Positions 8,765 to 17,518 of a DNA stretch of 52,446 bases are shown piece after piece. Origin of the DNA: Agathobaculum desmolans ATCC 43058 (GTDB taxonomy: Bacteria; Bacillota; Clostridia; Oscillospirales; Butyricicoccaceae); assembly GCF_000701665.1 (NCBI RefSeq), contig NZ_JNJN01000015.1, positions 1 through 52,446 of the forward strand, in the 5' to 3' direction. The notes beneath the pieces were generated by a model that made no database searches, had not been told where the DNA came from, and saw only the letters and a program-made list of their open reading frames with translations. Every line of letters begins with the position of its first letter. Position 1 is the stretch's first letter. A program made the translations under genes and the position numbers.

Positions 8765-8793
8765 TTGAATTCGATGGAAGCATATGGTAAATT
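8765..8793 (+). promoter_or_regulatory. Candidate SigA promoter of spo0A
   Basis: TTGAAT, 17-bp spacer, TAAATT, about 50 bases before the start codon. No convincing SigH promoter was seen. Confidence 0.5.
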
Positions 8794-8845
8794 GTAGACA
8801 GCAGAGAGAAAGAATATAAAAAAGTGGAAAGCTGGTATTGATAAT

Positions 8846-9604
8846 ATGGAACAAAAAATTCGCGTGCTGCTTGCAGATGATGATCGTGATTTTTGCGCAC
8901 GAATGGCAGCAACACTGGAACAGGCGGGGGACATGGAGTTGGTCGGCATTGCGGAAGACGGCGCAAAAGCGGTGGATGCAGTGCGGGAGCTTCGCCCTGA
9001 TCTGCTCATCATCGATTTGATGCTGCCGGTGATGGACGGCGTCATGGTTCTCAGCCGTCTGCGTGAGCAGGAGCGGATGCCTGCTACACTGGTTCTTTCC
9101 GCCTTTGCAAGCCCGCAGATCGGCGCAGCCTGTACATCGTTGGGCGTGGATATGTTTTTGCGTAAGCCGATGGAGACGGATATGGTGTGTGAGCGCATCC
9201 GTATGTGGCGCACAGGAGAAAAGGAGGCCGAACAGGCGGGGGAAGCGATGGCGCTCGAAGTGCGTGTGACCGAAGTGATCCATCAGGTCGGCGTGCCGGC
9301 GCATATCAAGGGCTACCAGTATCTGCGCGAGGCGATCATCATGGCGGTGGAGGACATGGAAGCGGTGAGCGCGATCACGAAGGTACTGTATCCGTCGATC
9401 GCGAAAAAGTTTAAGACCACTTCATCCCGTGTAGAACGTGCGATCCGCCATGCGATCGAGGTCGCGTGGGACCGCGGCGATATCGAGACGCTGCAAAGCT
9501 ATTTCGGCTATACGGTGTCGGGCGTGAAGGGAAAACCGACCAATTCCGAGTTTATCTCAATGATCGCTGACCGGTTGCGTTTGCAAATGCGGTTCGGCGC
9601 ATAA
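8846..9604 (+). CDS. spo0A: Sporulation master regulator Spo0A
   Basis: 252 residues. The receiver domain (about 1-120) has the acidic pocket D11-D13, the phosphoacceptor D57 in LLIIDLMLP, and a lysine in FLRKPM. A variable linker is followed by the Spo0A DNA-binding domain (about 140-252), with [17 protein letters not shown] and [16 protein letters not shown], nearly invariant in spore formers. Phosphorylated Spo0A starts sporulation. Two 0A-box-like sites lie upstream. A weak ribosome site (GTGGAAAG) precedes the ATG. Confidence 0.97.
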   Translation: MEQKIRVLLADDDRDFCARMAATLEQAGDMELVGIAEDGAKAVDAVRELRPDLLIIDLMLPVMDGVMVLSRLREQERMPATLVLSAFASPQIGAACTSLGVDMFLRKPMETDMVCERIRMWRTGEKEAEQAGEAMALEVRVTEVIHQVGVPAHIKGYQYLREAIIMAVEDMEAVSAITKVLYPSIAKKFKTTSSRVERAIRHAIEVAWDRGDIETLQSYFGYTVSGVKGKPTNSEFISMIADRLRLQMRFGA

Positions 9605-9620
9605 GCGAATACTTAAAGCA

Positions 9621-9652
9621 GGGGCAGGGCGTAAGCACTGTCCCTTATTTTG
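9621..9652 (+). terminator. Probable terminator after spo0A
   Basis: GGGGCAG pairs with CTGTCCC (one G-T pair) across a 10-base loop, then TTATTTTG. Confidence 0.5.
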
Positions 9653-9724
9653 TCTGGTAATCCGGCAGGGGATGCGATATAATAAAGCATAAGAAAAATT
9701 TTCGAAATAATGAGGTCTGTATTC

Positions 9725-12358
9725 ATGAAGATCATGGTGATAGACGGCAACAGCATCCTGAACCGCGCGTTTTATGGTGTGCGTCAGCTTTCCAATCACG
9801 AAGGCCTGCCGACCAACGCAGTATATGGTTTTTTGGCAACGCTGTTCAAATTGCAGGACGAGGAGCAGCCAGACCGCACAGTCGTGTGCTTTGACGTGCG
9901 CGAAAAAACCTTTCGTCATTTGAAATTTGATACCTACAAGGCCACGCGCAAGGGGATGCCGGAGGAATTGGCAGTCCAGCTTCCACTCGTCAAGGAAGTG
10001 CTGGACGCAATGGGGCTGGTGCGCTGCGAACTGGCAGGCTACGAGGCGGATGACCTGATCGGTACGATCAGCCGCCGGGCGAATGAGCAGGGGAACGCGT
10101 GCGTTGTGGTCACCGGTGACCGGGACAGCTTGCAGCTGATCGGCGGCGGTACGGTCGTGCGGCTGGTCACCACACGGATGGGACAGACGCTGTATGAGAC
10201 CTATGATGAGGCGGCGTTCCGTGAAAAATACGGCTTTGACCCTATTCGGCTGATCGACCTGAAAGCGCTGATGGGGGATTCCTCGGATAATATCCCGGGC
10301 GTGCCCGGCGTGGGGGAAAAGACCGCGATGCAGCTGCTGCATGATTTCGGCTCGCTGGACGGCGTATATGCTAATCTGGAGGACGCGCGCATCAAAAAAG
10401 GCGCACGCACTAAGCTGGAAGCCGGTGAGCAGTCCGCGCGGGACAGCTACTGGCTGGCGACCATCGACCGAGACGCACCGCTGCCGCTTGATATCGCGTC
10501 GCTTCCTGCGGCGCAGCCGGATGAGGCGGCGTTGTATGAGCTGCTGACGCGGCTGGAGTTCAAAAATTTCATCAAGCGTCTGGGACTGAGCGGAGAGCTG
10601 GCAGAGCCCAAGCTGCCCGCTGTCGGCGCGCAGCGGATCGGTACGGCGGCGCAAGCATTCGCCTTGCTCGATGCCCTGACCGGAGCCGACCGCGTATATG
10701 CGCTGGCACCGGAAACGCTGGGCGCACTGTGTCTGCTGGATGGCGATACGGCGCAGGTGCTGTTTTCGGATGATTTTGCGCAGGAGGATTGGGATGCAAT
10801 TTTGCGCCGTCTGTTCGGCGGTGAGCTGGAACTCGTGCTGCACGATGCCAAGCCGGTCGTTGCAGCGCTGCTGGCGCGCGGAATTGAGGCGAAGGGGATC
10901 CGGTTTGATACCGCTCTGGCGGCATATCTGATCGACCCGACCCAGTCCGGCTATGACCTGCCGCGCGTGGCGCTGGCATACTGCAATACCGAGCTGCCGG
11001 CGCTGGATCTGGGTGATCCGGCAGCGGTTTCCCCGCTGGGCGGACAGGAGCAGACCATGCAGGCCTGTGCGCAGCATGTAAGCGCGGTGCGCGCGATCTA
11101 TCAGGAGACAGCCGCAGCGCTCGAAGAGCTGGGGATGCGCAAGCTGTATTATGAGATTGAGCTGCCGCTGATGCATATTCTGGCGGAGATGGAAACGCTG
11201 GGCTGCGCGGTTGCACCGGAGGAGCTGCGCGCATTTGGGGATAAGCTGGATGTGCGCATCCATGATCTGACCGGACAGATCTATCAGGATGCAGGAGAGG
11301 AATTCAATATCAACAGCCCCAAGCAGCTTGGGGAAGTGCTGTTTGAAAAGCTGGGACTGCCCGCCCCCAAAAAGACAAAGACCGGTTACTCCACCAATGT
11401 GGATGTGCTGGAGCGCATTGCGGAGGATCATCCGATCGTGCCGCGGATTTTGGAATACCGCAAGCTGACCAAGCTGAAAAGCACCTATGTGGAGGGGCTT
11501 TTGAAGGTCATCAGCCCGAAGGACGGGCGGATCCACACGCATTTTCAGCAGACCGTTACCGCGACCGGACGGCTGTCCTCGACCGATCCCAACCTGCAGA
11601 ACATTCCGGTGCGAACCGAGCTGGGGCGTGAGCTGCGCCGCATGTTTGTGGCGCCGGATGCGGACCACGTGCTGATCGATGCGGATTATTCGCAGATCGA
11701 GCTGCGCGTACTGGCGCATATTTCGCAGGATGCGCATATGATCGAGGCGTTCCGCACCGGACAGGATATCCATGCGGCAACCGCGGCTAAAGTGTATCAT
11801 GTGCCGCTCGAAGAGGTTACGCCGCAGATGCGCTCCTCGTGCAAGGCGGTCAATTTCGGCATTGTATACGGCATTTCGGATTTTTCGCTCGCGCAGGATA
11901 TCGGTGTGACGCGTAAGGAGGCTGCCGAGTTTATCCGCACCTATCTGGCGACTTATCCGGGCGTGGCAAAATATATGGAGGATATCAAGCAGAGCGCAAA
12001 GGAAAACGGCTATGTGACCACTCTGTTCGGCCGGCGCCGTGCGCTGCCCGAGCTGCAGAGCAGGAATTTCAATATCCGTTCGTTTGGCGAGCGGGTGGCG
12101 ATGAATACGCCGATTCAGGGAACCGCGGCGGATATCATTAAAATCGCCATGGTGCGTGTGCGTGACCGGCTCGTGCGGGAAGGGATGCAAAGCCGCCTGA
12201 TTTTGCAGGTACACGATGAGCTGATTCTGGAAGCCCCGCGGGAGGAGCAGCAGGCAGCGATGCAGCTGCTCAAAGAAGAGATGGAGGCAGCGTTCCCCAT
12301 GGACGCGCCGCTGGTGGCGGAAGCTAAGGCCGGACACAGCTGGTATGATGCAAAGTAG
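9725..12358 (+). CDS. polA: DNA polymerase I
   Basis: 877 residues. The N-terminal 5'-3' exonuclease domain (about 1-290) has VIDGNSILNRAFYG, GYEADDLIGT and DSSDNIPGVPGVGEKTA. The middle domain (about 300-480) has the exonuclease fold position but lacks the acidic proofreading motifs, as in Taq and Bacillus enzymes. The polymerase domain (about 490-877) has TATGRLSSTDPNLQNIP, DADYSQIELRVLAH, SSCKAVNFGIVYG and QVHDELILEAP. It acts in Okazaki-fragment processing and repair. The start at 9725 follows TGAGGT; an ATG five codons earlier lies in that site. A TATAAT lies at 9678 without a clear -35. Confidence 0.97.
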   Translation: MKIMVIDGNSILNRAFYGVRQLSNHEGLPTNAVYGFLATLFKLQDEEQPDRTVVCFDVREKTFRHLKFDTYKATRKGMPEELAVQLPLVKEVLDAMGLVRCELAGYEADDLIGTISRRANEQGNACVVVTGDRDSLQLIGGGTVVRLVTTRMGQTLYETYDEAAFREKYGFDPIRLIDLKALMGDSSDNIPGVPGVGEKTAMQLLHDFGSLDGVYANLEDARIKKGARTKLEAGEQSARDSYWLATIDRDAPLPLDIASLPAAQPDEAALYELLTRLEFKNFIKRLGLSGELAEPKLPAVGAQRIGTAAQAFALLDALTGADRVYALAPETLGALCLLDGDTAQVLFSDDFAQEDWDAILRRLFGGELELVLHDAKPVVAALLARGIEAKGIRFDTALAAYLIDPTQSGYDLPRVALAYCNTELPALDLGDPAAVSPLGGQEQTMQACAQHVSAVRAIYQETAAALEELGMRKLYYEIELPLMHILAEMETLGCAVAPEELRAFGDKLDVRIHDLTGQIYQDAGEEFNINSPKQLGEVLFEKLGLPAPKKTKTGYSTNVDVLERIAEDHPIVPRILEYRKLTKLKSTYVEGLLKVISPKDGRIHTHFQQTVTATGRLSSTDPNLQNIPVRTELGRELRRMFVAPDADHVLIDADYSQIELRVLAHISQDAHMIEAFRTGQDIHAATAAKVYHVPLEEVTPQMRSSCKAVNFGIVYGISDFSLAQDIGVTRKEAAEFIRTYLATYPGVAKYMEDIKQSAKENGYVTTLFGRRRALPELQSRNFNIRSFGERVAMNTPIQGTAADIIKIAMVRVRDRLVREGMQSRLILQVHDELILEAPREEQQAAMQLLKEEMEAAFPMDAPLVAEAKAGHSWYDAK

Positions 12359-12422
12359 TCGCTCACGGACTGTGCCGGATCGTGAAACAAGGATAATATC
12401 GCAAGGAGCGTTATCATAACAT

Positions 12423-12857
12423 ATGGACAAGATCGTTTTTATCTGTACAGGAAACACCTGCCGTTCGCCGATGGCCGAGGGGTTGTTCCGCGCGCGGGGC
12501 GGTGAAGAGAAAACCGGGCTAACGGCGGCTTCCGCCGGTCTGTTTACGCAGGACGGTCTGCCGGCTTCGCAGAACGCAGTGACGGCGGCAGCCGAGCGGA
12601 ATGCGGATATCACCGCCCACCGTTCGCAGATGCTGACCGAGAAGCTGGCGCAGGAGGCGCGCTATCTGGTCTGTATGACCGGCGCGCATTATGATGCGGT
12701 GTGCAGTCAGTTTCCGGACTGTGAGGGCAAGGTGTTCACACTGCTGGCAGAGGATGTGCCCGATCCCTTTGGCGGGGACTTGGACACATACCGCCGGACG
12801 GCGGCGGTGATTGACAAAGGCGTATGCGCCGTGATCGAAAGACTGGCGGAGACATGA
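12423..12857 (+). CDS. Low-molecular-weight protein-tyrosine-phosphatase family
   Basis: 144 residues. The P-loop CTGNTCRS at the N-terminus has the nucleophilic Cys and Arg (Cx5R), and VPDPFGGDLDTYRR holds the general-acid Asp. The family dephosphorylates phosphotyrosine proteins; in Firmicutes it is often next to translation or tRNA-modification genes. The stop overlaps the start of rimI (ATGA), showing translational coupling. Confidence 0.9.
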   Translation: MDKIVFICTGNTCRSPMAEGLFRARGGEEKTGLTAASAGLFTQDGLPASQNAVTAAAERNADITAHRSQMLTEKLAQEARYLVCMTGAHYDAVCSQFPDCEGKVFTLLAEDVPDPFGGDLDTYRRTAAVIDKGVCAVIERLAET

Positions 12858-13288
12858 CGGTCGTACCGATGCAGGAGCGGCACCTTGCCGCACTGGCCGC
12901 CATTGAGCAGGCCTGCTTTCATGCGCCATGGAGCGAAGCGATGCTGCGGGAAGAGCTGGGCAAGGGGCTGTTCTTAGCTGCCGAGCAGGCGGGGCGGACG
13001 GTGGGCTATGTCGGCTGTCAGACCGTGCTGGATGAGGGATATATCACCAACGTGGCGGTGTCGCCGGACGCAAGGCGGCAGGGGATTGCCCGCGCGCTGC
13101 TGCGGGAGCTGCTTGCGCGGGCGGCTGAACGGGCACTGGCGTTTGTCACGCTGGAGGTGCGGGCGTCCAACGCGCCGGCAATCGCCCTGTATGCACAGGC
13201 CGGCTTTGAACCGGTCGGCACGCGCCGGAACTTTTATACTGCCCCCACAGAGGACGCGGTGCTGATGACACGTTTTTTGAAGGAGTGA
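12854..13288 (+). CDS. rimI: Ribosomal protein S18-alanine N-acetyltransferase
   Basis: 144 residues, GNAT fold. VSPDARRQGIARALL is the acetyl-CoA-binding A motif. EVRASNAPAIALYAQAGF followed by RNFY is characteristic of RimI. It starts within the stop of the phosphatase gene. RimI usually sits beside tsaB/tsaD; here tsaD lies about 1 kb downstream with two other acetyltransferases between. Confidence 0.88.
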   Translation: MTVVPMQERHLAALAAIEQACFHAPWSEAMLREELGKGLFLAAEQAGRTVGYVGCQTVLDEGYITNVAVSPDARRQGIARALLRELLARAAERALAFVTLEVRASNAPAIALYAQAGFEPVGTRRNFYTAPTEDAVLMTRFLKE

Positions 13289-13294
13289 AGCTGC

Positions 13295-13750
13295 GTGGAG
13301 ATCAAACGGGTGGACGCGGAAAATGAAGAGCTGCTGGCGCTGGCACATGCGCTGGACGAATACTACTTCCGGGTAGTGGGCGAAGTACAGAAAAAATATG
13401 CCCGGTATAACGATCCGCACGGGATGGACTGCCGCATGGTCGCCTATGAAAACGGGCGGGCCGTCGGCTGCGGCTGCTGGAAGGCGAAGGATGCCCACAC
13501 GGCAGAGATCAAACGTATTTATATCGTGCCGGAATATCGCCGGCGCGGCGTGGCCAGCGAGGTGATCTGCGCGCTGGAGCAGGATGCGGCGCAGCACGGC
13601 TATGTGCAGGCGGTGCTGGAAACCGCGCGCACGACCAAGGATTCGGCGGCGCTTTATCTGAAATTGGGGTATCAGGTCATGCCGTATTACGGCAGCCCGG
13701 CGGGGGCAGAAAACTGCCTGTGCTTTGAAAAAATGCTGAGGAAGGAATAA
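13295..13750 (+). CDS. GNAT family N-acetyltransferase
   Basis: 151 residues. The acetyl-CoA motif is IVPEYRRRGVASEVI. ALYLKLGYQVMPYYG near the end is typical of small-molecule or peptide acetyltransferases. The start is GTG, with AAGGAG inside the rimI stop region. It is clearly related to the next gene: both begin MEI(K/R), share AVGCxCWK, an acidic EIKR or ELKR strand, and end with LCFEK. Substrate unknown. Confidence 0.85.
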   Translation: MEIKRVDAENEELLALAHALDEYYFRVVGEVQKKYARYNDPHGMDCRMVAYENGRAVGCGCWKAKDAHTAEIKRIYIVPEYRRRGVASEVICALEQDAAQHGYVQAVLETARTTKDSAALYLKLGYQVMPYYGSPAGAENCLCFEKMLRKE

Positions 13751-13764
13751 ATGCGGGGAAAGAT

Positions 13765-14232
13765 ATGGAGATCAGGTTTGTAGAACAGGATGATCGGGCG
13801 TTAGCGCAGCTTTCGCAGGAACTGGACAGCTTCTTTTTTGATCTGCTCGGCGCGGTCTATTTGGAATATCAGCCGCACAATACGCTGTCCGGTCTGGCCG
13901 GGGGGGTTGTGGCTTATGAGGCGGGCGAGGCGGTCGGCTGTGCCTGCTGGAAGCCGTTTGACGCGGTGACGGCTGAGCTGAAACGGGTGTATGTCCGCCC
14001 GGAGCAGCGCCGGTCGGGTACGGCGCGCCGCATGGTTGCGCAGATCGAGCAGCATGCGGCGGCGAGCGGCTGCCACCGCATGGTGATCGAAACGGCGAAA
14101 GAGTTGGACGGTGCGGCGGCGTTGTATCTCAGACAGGGATACCGTCCGCTGCCCGAAGGCTTTGGCCCCTATATCGGAGACAGCGGTTCGCTGTGCTTTG
14201 AAAAAGAGATCTCGGACGGGACGATGCGGTGA
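13765..14232 (+). CDS. GNAT family N-acetyltransferase, tandem paralogue
   Basis: 155 residues, similar along its length to the preceding gene, suggesting tandem duplication. The acetyl-CoA motif is VRPEQRRSGTARRMV, a slightly less glycine-rich version. GGGGAAAG precedes the ATG. Likely in one operon from the phosphatase to tsaD. Substrate unknown. Confidence 0.83.
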   Translation: MEIRFVEQDDRALAQLSQELDSFFFDLLGAVYLEYQPHNTLSGLAGGVVAYEAGEAVGCACWKPFDAVTAELKRVYVRPEQRRSGTARRMVAQIEQHAAASGCHRMVIETAKELDGAAALYLRQGYRPLPEGFGPYIGDSGSLCFEKEISDGTMR

Positions 14233-14283
14233 TGCGGCCGGACGGGACTTTCGGCAGAATAGATTGGATATGGAGCATGGCAT

Positions 14284-15309
14284 ATGAAAATATTGAGCAT
14301 AGAGTCCTCCTGTGATGAAACGGCGGCAGCCGTGATCGAGGACGGACGGAAAATACTTTCCAGCGTGGTGGATACGCAGATCGAAACGCATGCACTGTAC
14401 GGCGGCGTGGTGCCCGAGATCGCGTCGCGGCGGCACATGGAAGCGGTGGTGCGCGTGACCGAGCAGGCGCTGGCCGAGGCGGGGCTGGACAAGCACGCGG
14501 TCGATGCGGTGGCGGCGACCTGTGCGCCGGGGCTGATCGGCGCGCTGCTCGTCGGCGCGAATTTCGGCAAATCGCTGGCATTTGCGCTGGATAAGCCGTT
14601 TATTCCGGTGCATCATATCCGCGGGCATATTGCGGCGACCTATCTGGCGTACCCCGAGCTGAAGCCGCCGTTTTTAACGCTGATCGCGTCCGGCGGACAC
14701 AGTGAGATCGTGATGGTGCGCGACTACACTGCATTTGAGATCCTTGGCGGCACACGGGATGATGCGGCAGGCGAGGCGTTTGACAAGGTTGCGCGTGTGC
14801 TTGGCGTGGGTTATCCCGGCGGGCCGAAGATCGATAAGCTGGCACAGACGGGAGACCCCAAACGGTATAAGCTGCCGGATTCCCACATCAAGGATGCGCC
14901 GCTGGATTTTTCCTTTTCCGGGCTGAAAACGGCGGTCATCAATCTGGCGCACCACGCGGAGCAGAAGGGGGAGACACTTGACAGGGAAGGCTTGGCGGCT
15001 TCATTCTGTGCAGCGGTGGTGCATACGCTTGTGCCGCGGCTGGAGCAGGCCGTGCAGCAGACCCATGCACGCAATGTGGTCTGCGCCGGCGGCGTGGCGG
15101 CAAATTCCTTTCTGCGTGCGGCGTTGCAGCAGATGGCGGCACGTACGCATACACGGCTGTATCTGCCGCCGCTGGCTCTGTGCGGGGACAACGCGGCGAT
15201 GATCGGCAGCCAGGCGTATTATGAATATCTTGCAGGCAATGTGGGCTGCACCTTGCAAAATGCTTTTGCAACGGCAGAGATCGGTCAAAATATTTGTGAA
15301 AAGCGTTAG
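14284..15309 (+). CDS. tsaD: tRNA N6-adenosine threonylcarbamoyltransferase
   Basis: 341 residues, standard length. Transfers the threonylcarbamoyl group from TC-AMP to A37 of ANN-decoding tRNAs (t6A), working with TsaB and TsaE. Seen: SIESSCDETAAAV at the N-terminus, the metal-binding HHIRGH, IASGGHSEIV, LGVGYPGGPKID and CAGGVAANSFLR. tsaB and tsaE, normally linked through rimI, are not in this window. Confidence 0.97.
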   Translation: MKILSIESSCDETAAAVIEDGRKILSSVVDTQIETHALYGGVVPEIASRRHMEAVVRVTEQALAEAGLDKHAVDAVAATCAPGLIGALLVGANFGKSLAFALDKPFIPVHHIRGHIAATYLAYPELKPPFLTLIASGGHSEIVMVRDYTAFEILGGTRDDAAGEAFDKVARVLGVGYPGGPKIDKLAQTGDPKRYKLPDSHIKDAPLDFSFSGLKTAVINLAHHAEQKGETLDREGLAASFCAAVVHTLVPRLEQAVQQTHARNVVCAGGVAANSFLRAALQQMAARTHTRLYLPPLALCGDNAAMIGSQAYYEYLAGNVGCTLQNAFATAEIGQNICEKR

Positions 15310-15348
15310 TGGAAAAGTCTTTTCAAACCATATGGAATGTTGTAAAAT

Positions 15349-15391
15349 AGAAGTGGTTTTTGCATTGCAAAGACCGCTTCTGTTTTGTTTT
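15349..15391 (+). terminator. Intrinsic terminator after tsaD
   Basis: AGAAGTGGTTTTTGC pairs with GCAAAGACCGCTTCT (two G-T pairs) around a 4-base loop, then TGTTTTGTTTT. Confidence 0.75.
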
Positions 15392-15519
15392 GGGCACGGC
15401 GCATACAGTGCGCCGTGGAGAAGGCTGTGGAAGCCGCAACATTCCCGCCCTGCAGCGGCGGGGCGCGGTGCGCGTTCAGGCGCCGCCGCGCGGGGACAGT
15501 AAGGAGCGAAGGAAACACA
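15392..15519 (+). promoter_or_regulatory. GC-rich structured leader before aconitase
   Basis: CACGGCGCA pairs with TGCGCCGTG (15395-15417), followed by further GC-rich complementary stretches up to AAGGAG. No clear promoter was found in it. It may be an mRNA leader. Confidence 0.3.
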
Positions 15520-17442
15520 ATGGGTATGACAATTGCGCAGAAAATTTTGAAGGCGCATCTGGTGGACGGCGAAATGGTGCAGGGACAGGAGATCGGCCTG
15601 AGAATCGACCAGACGCTGACGCAGGATGCGACCGGTACGATGGCCTATCTGCAATTTGAGGCGATGGGCGTCGATCAGGTCAAGACCGAGCGGTCGGTCG
15701 CTTATATTGACCATAATACCCTGCAATCCGGCTTCGAAAATGCGGACGACCACAAATATATTGGCTCTGTCGCAAAGAAGCACGGCATTTACTACTCGAA
15801 GGCAGGCAACGGCATCTGCCATCAGGTGCATCTGGAGCGCTTTGGCGCACCGGGCAAAACCCTGATCGGTTCGGACAGCCACACCCCAACCGGCGGCGGC
15901 ATCGGTATGCTGGCGTTCGGCGCGGGCGGGCTGGATGTCGCGGTCGCTATGGGCGGCGGGGCGTATTATATCCCGATGCCCAAGATGGTGCGCGTTAATC
16001 TGACGGGCAAGCTCTCTCCGTGGGTTTCTGCAAAGGATGTGATTTTGGACGTGCTGCGCCAGATGACCGTCAAGGGCGGCGTGGGCAAGATCGTTGAGTA
16101 CGCGGGCGAAGGCGTAAAAACCCTTTCCGTGCCCGAACGTGCAACCATTACCAATATGGGCGCCGAACTGGGCGCAACGACCTCGCTCTTCCCGTCCGAT
16201 GAGGAAACCAAGAAGTTTCTGGAGGCGCAGGGCCGCGGCGACGTATGGGTTCCGCTGTCCTCCGATCCGGATGCGGTTTATGATGAGGAGTATACTGTCG
16301 ATCTTTCTGCGCTGGAGCCGCTGGCGGCCATGCCGCACATGCCGGATAATGTGAAGAAGGTGTCCGAGATCGGTGAGATCAAGGTCAATCAGTGCTGCAT
16401 CGGCTCGTGCACCAATTCCTCTTATTACGATATGATGAAGGTCGCATCCATTTTGAAGGGAAAGACCGTACATCCCGATGTATCGCTGACCATCAGCCCC
16501 GGCTCTAAGCAGGTGCTGGATATGCTGGCGCAGAACGGGGCGCTGGCGGATATCATCGCGGCGGGCGCGCGTATTCTGGAATGTGCCTGCGGCCCGTGCA
16601 TCGGCATGGGGCAGTCGCCCGAGTCTGCGGGCGTGTCCCTGCGCACCTTTAACCGCAATTTCGAGGGGCGGTCGGGCACACAGGACGCACAGATCTATCT
16701 GGTATCTCCTGAGGTTGCAGCGGCTTCCGCACTGGCCGGCGTACTGACCGACCCGCGCACACTGGGTGAGATGCCCGCGATTGAGATGCCCGCGCATTTC
16801 GTTATCAACGACAATATGATCATCAAGCCCTCAGAGCATCCGGAAGCGGTCGAGGTCGTGCGCGGCCCGAACATCAAGCCCTTCCCGTTGGGGCACGCGC
16901 TCGAAGCATCCTATACGGGCAAAGTCGTTCTCAAGACCGAGGACAATATCACCACGGATCACATTCTGCCGGCAGGCGCGAAGCTGCTGCCTTACCGCTC
17001 GAATGTGCCGTACTATTCGAACTACTGCTTTATCAATGTCGATCCGGAATTCCCCGCACGCTGCCGGGAACAGGGCGGCGGCATCATCGTTGGCGGCGCA
17101 AATTACGGACAGGGCTCGTCACGCGAGCACGCGGCACTGGTTCCGCTGTACCTTGGCGTTAAGGCAGTGCTGTGCAAGTCGTTCGCGCGGATCCATAAGG
17201 CCAATCTGGTCAACTCCGGTATTTTGCCGCTGACGTTTGCCGATCCGGCGGATTACGACGCAGTGAACCTGCTGGACGAGATCTCGCTGCCGCATGTGCA
17301 GGAGGAGATCCGGAGCGGCAGGCAGGTCACGGTCGTCTGCGGCGGCCGCACCTTCCATGCGGATTGTGAGGTTTCCGACCGTCAGCGCCGTGCGCTGCTG
17401 GCAGGCGGTACGCTCAACGATGCCCGGCAGCAGGCGCAGTAA
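15520..17442 (+). CDS. Aconitate hydratase
   Basis: 640 residues, the short bacterial form close to the mitochondrial type. It interconverts citrate and isocitrate with a 4Fe-4S cluster. SDSHTPTGGGIGMLAFGAGG is in the N-terminal part, CCIGSCTNSSYYD gives the first cluster cysteine, and ECACGPCIGMG the other two. The C-terminal swivel domain has GGANYGQGSSREHAAL and SFARIHKANLVN. AAGGAG and GAAGGAA precede the ATG. Followed by isocitrate dehydrogenase, it supplies 2-oxoglutarate for glutamate, probably in an incomplete TCA cycle. Confidence 0.95.
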   Translation: MGMTIAQKILKAHLVDGEMVQGQEIGLRIDQTLTQDATGTMAYLQFEAMGVDQVKTERSVAYIDHNTLQSGFENADDHKYIGSVAKKHGIYYSKAGNGICHQVHLERFGAPGKTLIGSDSHTPTGGGIGMLAFGAGGLDVAVAMGGGAYYIPMPKMVRVNLTGKLSPWVSAKDVILDVLRQMTVKGGVGKIVEYAGEGVKTLSVPERATITNMGAELGATTSLFPSDEETKKFLEAQGRGDVWVPLSSDPDAVYDEEYTVDLSALEPLAAMPHMPDNVKKVSEIGEIKVNQCCIGSCTNSSYYDMMKVASILKGKTVHPDVSLTISPGSKQVLDMLAQNGALADIIAAGARILECACGPCIGMGQSPESAGVSLRTFNRNFEGRSGTQDAQIYLVSPEVAAASALAGVLTDPRTLGEMPAIEMPAHFVINDNMIIKPSEHPEAVEVVRGPNIKPFPLGHALEASYTGKVVLKTEDNITTDHILPAGAKLLPYRSNVPYYSNYCFINVDPEFPARCREQGGGIIVGGANYGQGSSREHAALVPLYLGVKAVLCKSFARIHKANLVNSGILPLTFADPADYDAVNLLDEISLPHVQEEIRSGRQVTVVCGGRTFHADCEVSDRQRRALLAGGTLNDARQQAQ

Positions 17443-17460
17443 AGGGCTGTGGCTGCTTTC

Positions 17461-17489
17461 TTGACAAAGCGGCGCATTTTTGTTAAAAT
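17461..17489 (+). promoter_or_regulatory. SigA-type promoter before isocitrate dehydrogenase
   Basis: TTGACA, 17-bp spacer, TAAAAT, 30 bases before the start codon. It allows expression independent of aconitase. Confidence 0.7.
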
Positions 17490-17518
17490 AATATCAATGG
17501 TAGCAGGAGGACAGGAAA

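Noticed and set aside
9557-12613. Minus-strand frame of 1018 codons opposite polA
   Set aside because: Antisense artefact: runs across the spo0A-polA gap, polA, and into the phosphatase gene.
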